From contig NZ_JAHVAO010000001.1 in the NCBI RefSeq assembly GCF_019264345.1, positions 2,356,001 to 2,420,000 of the forward strand: DNA of 64,000 bases. Direction: 5' to 3'. The position numbers were made by a program, and so were the translations under genes. How positions within the stretch are numbered: the first letter of the stretch is position 1; each line of letters opens with the position of its first letter. The notes under the pieces are model-generated. The model ran no database searches and was not told the DNA's origin. It saw only the letters and a program-made list of their open reading frames with translations. Shown here piece after piece: positions 54,088-64,000 of the stretch. The stretch comes from Marinobacter arenosus. Its GTDB lineage: Bacteria > Pseudomonadota > Gammaproteobacteria > Pseudomonadales > Oleiphilaceae.

Positions 54088-57000
54088 ATGGCCGCACGAC
54101 AGAACATTTTCCGGGTTCGGCGCAGTTACAATCAGTGGGTCGCCAACCAGACGCTGGAAGACTACGCCCTGAGGTTTACCGCCAAGAGCGCCCGGCGCTG
54201 GTCGGCTGCCCGGGTCAGCAACACCGCCCTGGGTGCAATCTCGTTCCTGGCCATGGAAGCCATCGGCGGCTCCATCACCCTGCACTACGGCTTCGATAAT
54301 GCGGTTGCCGCCATCCTGGTGGTCAGCCTGGTGATCTTCCTGACCGCCATCCCGATCAGTTACTACGCCGCCCGCTACGGCGTGGACATTGACCTGCTGA
54401 CCCGGGGCGCGGGCTTCGGCTACATCGGCTCCACCATCACCTCGCTGATCTACGCCTCGTTCACCTTCATCTTCTTTGCCATCGAGGCGGCCATCATGGC
54501 CATGGCCCTGGAGATGCTGTTCGGCATCCCCCTGGTGCTGGGCTACCTGATCTGCGCGGTGGCGATCATCCCGCTGGTGATTCACGGCATCACCACCATC
54601 AGCCGGTTCCAGGTCTGGACCCAGCCGGTGTGGATCCTGCTGCAGCTGGCGCCGTTCGTGTTCATCATCTACGCCGATGCCTCGTCCATCAGCGACTGGA
54701 CAAAATTCGAGGGCCTGGGCGAGGCCGCCGGCCAGGGCCTGAACGTGGTGATGTTTGGCGCGGCCGCCGCCGTGGTGTTCTCGCTGATTGCCCAGATTGG
54801 CGAGCAGGTGGATTTCCTGCGGTTCATTCCGGAACCCCGGAACCGGGAGGAGAAACGCCGGTGGTGGGTGGCGGTGATGTCCGGCGGGCCGGGCTGGATC
54901 GTGATTGGCATGCTCAAGATCCTGGCCGGCTCCTTCCTGGCGGTACTGGCCCTGAACCAGGGCATCTCGGCCACGGAGGCGGCGGATCCGACCCAGATGT
55001 ACGTGATCGCCTTCAACTACATCACCCACTCGCCGGAGATCTCCCTGGCCATGGCGGGTATCTTTGTGATTCTGTGCCAGCTCAAGATCAACGTCACCAA
55101 CGCCTACGCCGGCTCCATTGCCTGGTCCAACTTCTTCTCCCGGCTCACCCACAGCCACCCGGGCCGGGTGGTCTGGCTGTTCTTCAACGTCGCGATCGCG
55201 CTGCTGGTGATGGAACTGGGGGTCTACCGGGCGCTGGAGGAAACCCTCGGCTTCTACGGCATCATCGCCATCGCCTGGGTCGGGGCGCTGGTGGCGGACC
55301 TGGTGATCAACAAGCCGCTGGGGCTCAGCCCCAAACACATTGAGTTCAAGCGCGCGCACCTGTACGACATCAACCCGGTGGGCGTCGGTGCCATGATCAC
55401 CGCCTCGGTGGTGGGCATTACCTGCCACACCGGCGTCCTCGGGGCCTATGCGGAAGCCCTGTCTCACTTCATTGCCCTGGCCGTGGCACTGGTGACGGCG
55501 CCGTTGATCGCCTGGAAGACCGGCGGCCGGTTTTACACCGCCCGTCCGTTTACGCCCCTCGCCACGGACCATCAACTGGTTCAGTGCACCATCTGCGAGC
55601 ACAGATTCGAGCCGGAGGACGTGACCAGCTGTCCGGCTTACGACGGCACCATCTGTTCCCTGTGTTGCTCCCTGGACGCCCGCTGCGGGGACGTCTGCAA
55701 ACCCGGCGCCGGTTACCAGGAACAGTTGCAGCAGTTTCTCGGCAAGCTGATGCCCGGTGCGCTCCTGAGCCGACTCCACTCCCGCCTCGGTCACTTCCTG
55801 AGCCTGCTGTTTCTGATCAATGGCCTGTCCGGCCTGCTGCTGTCGCTGATTTACTTCAAGACGCCGGTGGCCTCGGCACCCGAAGCCCTGCTGCTGTCCG
55901 TCACCCTCTGGAAGGTATTTTTCATCCTGGTGATTGTTACCGGGGTGATCTGCTGGCTGTTTGTGCTGGCCCACGAAAGCCGCGTGGTGGCGGAGGAAGA
56001 GTCCGGCCGTCAGACCCGGCTGCTGATGGAGGAAATTGTCGCTCACGAGCGCACCGATCAGGCCCTGCAGCAGGCGAAAGAGCAGGCAGAGGCCGCAAAT
56101 GGCGCGAAAAGCCGCTATCTGACCGGTATCAGTCACGAACTCCGGTCACCGCTGAACGCCATTCTCGGCTATGCCCAGTTGTTGGAGAACGACGACTCGG
56201 TCCCGCCCCACCGCAAGGAAGCCCTGGGGGTGATCCGCCGCAGCGGCGAATACCTGGCCGATCTGATCGAGGGGCTGCTGGACATCTCCAAGATCGAGGC
56301 CGGACGGCTGGACCTGCACCGGGACCAGGTCCGCATCGAGTTGCTGATGGAACAGCTGGTCACCATGTTCCAGCTGCAGGCCGAGGAGAAGGGCCTGGCG
56401 TTCGATTACCACTGCCCCTTCCCGTTGCCGGAAATGGTGACCACCGACGAGAAACGCCTGCGCCAGATCCTGATCAACCTGCTCTCAAACGCCATCAAGT
56501 ACACCGACAAGGGCGGGGTCTCCCTGACGCTGCGCTACCGCAGCCAGGTGGCGGAGTTCACCATCCGGGACACCGGTGAAGGCATCGCCCAGGAGAACAT
56601 CGAACGGATCTTCCGGCCGTTCGAGCGTATCCGTACCCCGGGCCAGAGCCGCAGTGGCACCGGACTTGGCCTGACCATTACCCGGCTGCTTACCGAGATC
56701 ATGGGCGGCGATATCTCTGTGGCCAGTGAACCCGGCCAGGGCAGCACCTTCAAGGTGAGCCTGATGCTCTCCAGCCTGCACAGCTCCAGCCCCCGATCGA
56801 TCAGCGCCCCGGCTCGCCGGATCTACGGCTATCACGGCACCCGGCGCAAGGTCCTGCTGGTGGACGACGACATCTCCCACCGCCAGGTCATCCGCGCCAT
56901 GCTGTCGCCACTGGGTTTCGAGATTATCGACATCGGCAATGCCCTCCGGGTCGAGGAAACGGTGGCCACCGAACGCCCGGACCTGGTGCTGCTGGACGTG

Positions 57001-57457
57001 TCCATGCCGGGGCGTACCGGCTGGGAGGTTCTCCAGCAGCTGCGGGCGGACAAACACGCCATGCCGGTGGTGATGGTGTCCGCCGATGCCAACGAGGGCC
57101 ACCATGCCGCGGACTCACCGCGCCTGCACGACGGTTACATCATCAAGCCCGTGCGACTGAACCTGTTGCTGGACACCATCGCCGGGGTGCTGGACCTGGA
57201 GTGGCGGTTCGAGAAGAGTGCCGAACCGCTCGCCGCCCTCCCGGTGTCGGACACCGGCGACCTGCCGCTGCCCGCCCTGGCCTACCGACAGGAACTGGCG
57301 GACCTGGCCCGTATCGGGCACCGCAAGGGACTGCTGGAAGCCCTGCACGGACTCAGGCACCGCGGCGAGGCGGACCAACGCTTCACCGACGAACTCTCCC
57401 AGCTCACCAACGATTTTCAGTTCGAAAAAATTCTGGAATTACTTGAGGTAGCCGAAC

Positions 57458-57471
<14 letters not shown>
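54088..57471 (+). CDS. NCS1 permease - Cys-rich linker - histidine kinase - receiver fusion
   Basis: A 1127-aa inner-membrane sensor. Residues about 10-490 are a multi-helix NCS1-type permease (nucleobase/cytosine/allantoin family; RVSNTALGAISFLAMEAIGGSITLHYG, LTRGAGFGYIGSTI). Residues 499-540 form a Cys-rich segment: CTICEH, CPAYDGTICSLCCS and CGDVCKP, about nine Cys, fit to bind zinc or an Fe-S centre. Two more helices follow (about 570-630). HisKA has H683 in GISHELRSPLNAILG; the HATPase carries DTGEGI and GTGLGL; a receiver has D970 in LLDVSMPGRTGW. A further C-terminal helical segment ends the protein. ATG at 54088 has AAGG nearby. It overlaps the next regulator gene by 14 bases. Predicted to sense amide/urea or nitrogen status. 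Confidence 0.9.
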
Positions 57472-58363
<892 letters not shown>

Positions 58364-58438
58364 AGGCGTTCGGGCACTTTTCAGGGCGTCGGCTGTCACC
58401 CGGGTAATCCCACGCGATTGCAGACCGAGGAGAGCATT

Positions 58439-59179
58439 GTGCGCCTGACGCCACTGAAAACATTGATCCCCGCACTGGTCCTGGCCACCGGCCCCTGGCT
58501 GAGCTCCACCGCGCAGGCGGAAGCCATTGAACTACCGGTTTTTTCCCAGCTTGAATCTCTGGGGCAAGGCTCCGGCTGGGAACCGCTGGAATTTCCCAAG
58601 ATCGACGAGCACTCCCGCTATGAGTTGGTGACCGAGGACGGCACCCAGGTGGTTCGGGCCGACACCAATGGCGGCGCCTCCGGCATGATCACCCGGCTGG
58701 ATGTGCAGCCCGGGGACTCGTTGATCCTGCGCTGGCGCTGGAAAGTCTCGAACGTGTTTGAGCAGGGCGATGCCCGGGAAAAGTCCGGCGACGACTACCC
58801 GGCGCGGATCTACGTGGCGTTCAAGTTCCAGCCGGAAAAGGCCGGTTTCTTCGAACGCGCCAAGCGCAAGACCGTCGAGGTGTTGTTTGGTGAAAGCCTG
58901 CCCGGCAATGCCCTCAACTACATCTGGGCCAACACCCTGCCCGAGGGCGAGACGGTCCCCAATCCCTACACCGAGAAAACCATGATGGTGGCGGTGAATT
59001 CCGGCAATGAACGGGCCGGCGAATGGGTGACCGTGGAGCGGGATATCGTGGCGGATTACCGCCGGGCGTTCGGGGAGGCACCACCGCCGCTGGTCGGCAT
59101 CGCCATCATGTCTGACTCCGACAACACCGGGGAAACGGCCACCGCCTGGTACGGCGACATCAGCCTGTCGACCGAATGA
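58439..59179 (+). CDS. DUF3047 exported protein
   Basis: A 246-aa protein with a signal peptide ending TAQA-EAIE. The DUF3047 body is recognised by LILRWRWKVSNVFEQGDAREKSGDDYPARIYVAFKF in the middle and the closing GIAIMSDSDNTGETATAWYGDISL. The fold resembles a beta-sandwich. The start is a GTG at 58439 with GAGGAG 7 nt before it; a TTG at 58418 is less likely. Unknown function. Confidence 0.82.
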   Translation: MRLTPLKTLIPALVLATGPWLSSTAQAEAIELPVFSQLESLGQGSGWEPLEFPKIDEHSRYELVTEDGTQVVRADTNGGASGMITRLDVQPGDSLILRWRWKVSNVFEQGDAREKSGDDYPARIYVAFKFQPEKAGFFERAKRKTVEVLFGESLPGNALNYIWANTLPEGETVPNPYTEKTMMVAVNSGNERAGEWVTVERDIVADYRRAFGEAPPPLVGIAIMSDSDNTGETATAWYGDISLSTE

Positions 59180-59194
59180 GGTGAATTGACCGGG

Positions 59195-60025
59195 CTAGCG
59201 ATAGGCCTCGGGAAAACCGGGAATGACGTAGCCCGGGGTGACGGTGCGCACCTGGGGGACTTCGCCCTTCTCGGCCAGTCTCAGGTAGGCATCGTCGAAC
59301 TCCTCCCGGAGCACGGCCGCGCGGGGGCTGGCCAGGGAGAACAGCCAGGCGAGGTCGCGGCTGCGTACCGCCGTTTCGCCAATCTTCTCCATTTCAGGCC
59401 GGTCGAGGATTTCCAGCACGGGTTCCCGATAATCGAGCAGGTAGTCGCCGCGATTGCGCTTGAGCATGTCGATGGCCGAGCGGTGATTGGGGGCCTCGGT
59501 GATGCGGATGTCCTCCGCGTTGTTCAGCCAGTTGATCAACCCGGCGTAGGTGTAGCCGCCAATCACGATCACGGTCTTGCCCCGGAGCTGATCAAAATTC
59601 TCCAACGGGCTCATTTTCTTCTCGACATACCAGGCACTGAGACGGATCGGCATCGGGCTGGCCCAGCTTTCCAGCACTTCACCCTCGAGCGTGGGAATGT
59701 CGGTCGGACCCGGCCAGAGGTCGATCAGACCGTTGCGCAAATAGAGGTAGACCCGGCTGACCGGCAGGTAGACGAACTCCGGGGTGTATCCGGCTTCGAT
59801 CGCCACTTTCCGGGTGATGTCGATCATGGCCCCGTCGGCCTCTCCGGCGTGATTCCGGAAGGTAATCGGCGGAAACTCCACGTAGGCAATTCGCAGGGTT
59901 TTCGACGCCATCTCTTCGGCCGAGGCCGTTGTTGGCCAGGCCAGAATGAACACCACCAGCCAAAGGGCAAAGGTGGCGATGCCGACAGGGTTGGATGCGG
60001 AGCGACGGATACAGCAGCTGTTCAT
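59195..60025 (-). CDS. Periplasmic substrate-binding protein (SBP_bac_3-like)
   Basis: A 276-aa exported protein with signal ending TASA-EEM. It shows the extracellular binding protein fold: LRIAYVEFPPITFRNHAGEADGAMIDITRKVAIEAGY, then VYLYLRNGLIDLWPGPT and LRGKTVIVIGGYTYAG. No permease genes are beside it. It may serve a separate transporter or act as a sensor domain-like protein. Convergent with the DUF3047 gene. Confidence 0.8.
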   Translation of the reverse strand: MNSCCIRRSASNPVGIATFALWLVVFILAWPTTASAEEMASKTLRIAYVEFPPITFRNHAGEADGAMIDITRKVAIEAGYTPEFVYLPVSRVYLYLRNGLIDLWPGPTDIPTLEGEVLESWASPMPIRLSAWYVEKKMSPLENFDQLRGKTVIVIGGYTYAGLINWLNNAEDIRITEAPNHRSAIDMLKRNRGDYLLDYREPVLEILDRPEMEKIGETAVRSRDLAWLFSLASPRAAVLREEFDDAYLRLAEKGEVPQVRTVTPGYVIPGFPEAYR

Positions 60026-60115
60026 GAATTCCGGTTCTTGTAATCGCTTTTAGCAGAGCTTATCAGACCGTAAAAATTGTGCACGGACAGCGGCCGCAAA
60101 TTGACAAAATCACCC

Positions 60116-61621
60116 TCAGATGTGGTTGACCACCATGTACAGGCCAACGCCGCCCATCACCAGGGTGTAGGGGAAGGCCATGATCACCATGCGCCCGTAA
60201 GACAGCCGAACCAGGGGCGCAATGGCCGAGGTCAGCAGGAACAGGAACGCCGCCTGGCCGTTGGGGGTGGCCACACTGGGCAGGTTGGTCCCGGTGTTGA
60301 TCGCAACCGCCAGGGCCTGGAAGTGCTCGTAGCTGATGCTGCCGGCATCCAGCGCCTGCTTGACTTCGCTGATGTACACGGTGGCCACGAACACGTTGTC
60401 GCTGATCATGGAGAGCACACCGTTGGCGATGAAGAACATGCCCGGCTGCTGCCCTTCGGGCAGGGACAGCACGTAATCGATAATGGGCTTGAACAGGTGC
60501 TGCTCGTGGATCACCGCCACCACGGCAAAAAACACCACCAGCAGGGAGGTAAACGGCAGGGATTCCTGGAACGCCTTGCCAATCTGGTGTTCATCGGTGA
60601 TGCCGGTGAACGAGGTAACCAGGATGATGACCAGCAGGCCAATCAGGCCAACTTCGGCGAGGTGGAACGCCAGACCAATCACCAGGATACCCGCAGCGAT
60701 GGCCTGGACCCAAAGTGCGGCCTGATCGGCCTTGGTGCGCTTGGCCCGCTCATTCTCGGCGAACTCTTCCAGCACTTGCCGGACCGGCCGGGGCAGACGC
60801 CCGCCGTACCCGAACCAGCGCAATTTCTCCAGCGCCCAGCAGGTAAACAGGCCCGCGGCCAGCACCGGCAGGCTGACCGGTGCCATGTGCAGGAAAAAGC
60901 CCGCGAAGTCCCAGTCCACCACCTTGGCAATCAACAGGTTCTGGGGCTCACCCACCATGGTGGCGACCCCACCCAGGGCGGTACCAATGGCACCGTGCAT
61001 CAACAGGCTGCGCAGGAAGGCCCGGAAGTTTTCCAGATCCTCCCGATGCAGCTCGACCACCTCGTCGTCACTGCCGGCGTTGTGGTCGCTGTGGTGGTAG
61101 CCTTTGCCGGACGCCACCTTGTGGTAGACCGAGTAGAAACCCACGGCCACGCTGATGATCACCGCGGTGACGGTCAGGGCATCCAGAAACGCCGACAGCA
61201 CCGCCGCTGCACTGCAGAACAGCAACGACAGCGCGGACTTGGAGCGCACGCCCACCAGGATCTGGGTAAAGGTCACCAGCAGCAGTTCCTTCATGAAATA
61301 GATGCCTGCGACCATGAACATCAGCAGCAGGATCACCGGGAAGTTGGTGAGCACTTCCAGGTACACCGCATCCGGTGTGGTCAGGCCAATCAGCAACGCT
61401 TCCACCGCCAGCAGGCCGCCCGGCAACAGCGGGTAGCATTTCAGCGCCATGGCGAGGGTGAAAATGAACTCGGCGATCAGCAGCCAGCCGGCTGTCCCCG
61501 GCCCCAACAGATACATCACGATAGGGTTGGCGATCAGAAACAGCAGGATGACCTGTTTGTACCAGACGGGCGCCTTGCCAAGGAAATTGTGGGTAAAGCC
61601 GGAGATGACGGTTGTGGGCAT
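60116..61621 (-). CDS. nhaB: Sodium/proton antiporter NhaB
   Basis: A 501-aa inner-membrane antiporter of the NhaB family: [29 protein letters not shown] opening, TTVISGF start, the conserved [20 protein letters not shown] and [16 protein letters not shown] blocks, and [14 protein letters not shown]. It exports Na+ for pH/salt balance, useful in a marine cell together with betaine synthesis. Confidence 0.95.
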   Translation of the reverse strand: MPTTVISGFTHNFLGKAPVWYKQVILLFLIANPIVMYLLGPGTAGWLLIAEFIFTLAMALKCYPLLPGGLLAVEALLIGLTTPDAVYLEVLTNFPVILLLMFMVAGIYFMKELLLVTFTQILVGVRSKSALSLLFCSAAAVLSAFLDALTVTAVIISVAVGFYSVYHKVASGKGYHHSDHNAGSDDEVVELHREDLENFRAFLRSLLMHGAIGTALGGVATMVGEPQNLLIAKVVDWDFAGFFLHMAPVSLPVLAAGLFTCWALEKLRWFGYGGRLPRPVRQVLEEFAENERAKRTKADQAALWVQAIAAGILVIGLAFHLAEVGLIGLLVIILVTSFTGITDEHQIGKAFQESLPFTSLLVVFFAVVAVIHEQHLFKPIIDYVLSLPEGQQPGMFFIANGVLSMISDNVFVATVYISEVKQALDAGSISYEHFQALAVAINTGTNLPSVATPNGQAAFLFLLTSAIAPLVRLSYGRMVIMAFPYTLVMGGVGLYMVVNHI

Positions 61622-61854
61622 TGCGGGTTTCTTTTAAAAAAAGGGTTACTGGAAGGGTGCGGCAGACAGCCCGCATCTTCCTTGATATTTGTGTACCGGG
61701 GTATGGTCCGAAGGTACGCTTTGCGACCACTTTTGGTCCTGGCAATTAAGACTGCCCTGCGGGCCATGACTGGATTTCAGTGACAACGCTGCCCGCATTT
61801 TAACCGATTTCCGGCAGCATGCGGGCACCGGGTTAAAAAATAAAACACAACTGC

Positions 61855-62631
61855 CTACCGATGTTTCCACTCGGGCGATCGTTTCTCCAGAAACGCCGCC
61901 ATGCCCTCGCGGCGGTCTTCCGTGTCAAAACTTGCCCAAAGCAACCGGCGTTCGTAATCCACACCGGACTTCAGGGTGGTCTCGAACGCCTGGTTCACGG
62001 CTTCCTTGTTGAGCATGGTGGCAATCCGGGACATGCCGGCAATGTCCCGGGCAGCCGACAGGGCTTCCTCCAACAGGGTATCGGCGGGAACCACCCGGCT
62101 GACCAGGCCACTGCGCTCGGCCTCTTCGGCATCCATCAGACGGCCGGTCAGACACATGTCCATCGCTTTCGCTTTGCCGATGGCCCGGGTAAGGCGTTGG
62201 GTTCCGCCGGCTCCGGGCAGGATGCCGAGCCTGACTTCCGGCTGGCCAAACCGCGCTGAATCGGCAGCGATCAACACATCACACATCATGGCCAGCTCGC
62301 ATCCGCCACCCAGGGCGACGCCGGCGACGGCCGCAATCACGGGTTTGCGGCACCGGGTCACCTGTTCCCAGTTGGCGGTGATGAATTCCTCCCGGTAGGC
62401 CCTGGAAAAATCCAGATGCTGCATTTCAGAGATATCGGCACCGGCGGCAAAGGCTTTCTCGTTGCCCGTGATCACGATGGCACCGACAGACTCGTCCGCA
62501 TCCAACGCTTTCAACAGGTCGGATAACTCGGCCATCAGGGCGTTGTTCAGGGCATTGTGCACCGTTGGACGATTCAGCCTGATCAGCGCAACCGCATCGT
62601 ACCTCTCTAACAATATGTTGTTGTATGTCAT
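61855..62631 (-). CDS. Enoyl-CoA hydratase/isomerase (crotonase) family
   Basis: A 258-aa cytosolic crotonase-fold enzyme. [11 protein letters not shown] and [17 protein letters not shown] form the oxyanion hole; catalytic Glu candidates lie in [20 protein letters not shown], both Glu-like positions present (QPE, and the GILPG loop of hydratases). It probably hydrates 2-enoyl-CoA in fatty or aromatic acid breakdown. ATG at 62631 with GGAGAGG upstream. Divergent from the acyl-CoA synthetase gene, which suggests a joint pathway. Confidence 0.9.
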   Translation of the reverse strand: MTYNNILLERYDAVALIRLNRPTVHNALNNALMAELSDLLKALDADESVGAIVITGNEKAFAAGADISEMQHLDFSRAYREEFITANWEQVTRCRKPVIAAVAGVALGGGCELAMMCDVLIAADSARFGQPEVRLGILPGAGGTQRLTRAIGKAKAMDMCLTGRLMDAEEAERSGLVSRVVPADTLLEEALSAARDIAGMSRIATMLNKEAVNQAFETTLKSGVDYERRLLWASFDTEDRREGMAAFLEKRSPEWKHR

Positions 62632-62725
62632 GACCTCTCCGAATGGTTCAGGCATCAAAGGATGCTTTTTTTAAGTTACCGAACATACCCCACCCGATTG
62701 CCAAACCCAAATTTAAAGCAACATC

Positions 62726-62755
62726 TTGACATAATATTTTGGAGGGGCGTATGTT
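62726..62755 (+). promoter_or_regulatory. Candidate sigma-70 promoter of the acyl-CoA synthetase gene
   Basis: TTGACA (62726-62731), 18 nt, TATGTT (62750-62755) with an AT-rich flank. The -10 overlaps the start of the small leader frame at 62751, so either the promoter or the leader may be wrong. Confidence 0.4.
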
Positions 62756-62813
62756 AAAAGACACGCTGGCGGCCCTGCCGGGCCCATCACCAATGACTGA
62801 CAAAAACCGATAA
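62751..62813 (+). CDS. Possible 20-codon leader peptide
   Basis: ATG to TAA with a strong GGAGGGG 3 nt before the ATG. It ends 15 bp before the acyl-CoA synthetase ATG. The peptide has a GGCGGCC-rich middle (LAALPGPSP). It might be a leader or a false frame; no attenuator hairpin is obvious. Confidence 0.3.
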   Translation: MLKDTLAALPGPSPMTDKNR

Positions 62814-62828
62814 CAACAGGTGGATCGC

Positions 62829-64000
<1,172 letters not shown>

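Overview
The window is a stretch of GC-rich chromosome from a marine gammaproteobacterium, most likely Marinobacter or a close relative. This rests on gene content and style: betIBA, NhaB, a NrdA with two ATP cones, AmiE next to a Urt-type transporter, and many secreted or envelope proteins of the oceanospirillal/alteromonad type. It is inference, as no rRNA or tRNA gene is present to confirm it. Both ends cut genes: betA on the left, an acyl-CoA synthetase on the right.

Layout. 1-3.6 kb: betIBA (choline to glycine betaine), reading leftward behind a perfect 20-bp BetI-type palindrome. 3.7-15 kb: a histone-deacetylase-like amidohydrolase, two outer-membrane barrels, an Ala-rich secreted protein, a CPA2/Kef antiporter, a GST, a HerA-like ATPase, an enolase-superfamily enzyme and a secreted lipase-like hydrolase. 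15-23.5 kb: three adjacent c-di-GMP proteins whose GGDEF and EAL domains are degenerate in complementary ways. 24-36 kb: a PEP-CTERM protein, a PA/LVIVD-repeat protein, small metalloprotease-like proteins, a TauD-type dioxygenase, an M14 peptidase and a winged-helix/TPR regulator.

36.4-38.8 kb looks foreign. Four small same-strand genes of lower GC (lipoprotein, DJ-1/PfpI, PaiB-like flavin protein, cupin) lie there, with attC-like sites in two of the gaps. The TAA stops of two genes fall inside those sites. No integrase is visible, so this is best read as a candidate integrase-less integron cassette cluster (CALIN).

40.7-45 kb: class Ia ribonucleotide reductase nrdAB behind a clear cobalamin riboswitch and a NrdR-box-like promoter. 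This implies that B12 shuts down the B12-independent enzyme, so a B12-dependent RNR should exist elsewhere in the genome.

45-58.4 kb is the most interesting block: a short-chain amide/urea system. urtABCDE, amiE, a Clp-like AAA+ ATPase, fmdA and fmdB run leftward as one unit. Divergent from urtA is an unusual sensor in which an NCS1-type permease, a Cys-rich linker and two more membrane helices are fused to a histidine kinase and a receiver. A LuxR-type response regulator follows it with overlapping ends. The same 19-bp near-palindrome, CTACGTCATTYGACGYATT, sits in the urtA/sensor divergent region and just upstream of fmdA, and nothing else I read in the window matches it. I infer a transporter-coupled sensor controlling amide uptake and hydrolysis through this operator.

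58.4-64 kb: a DUF3047 protein, a periplasmic binding protein, NhaB, a crotonase and a divergent acyl-CoA synthetase preceded by a small leader reading frame.
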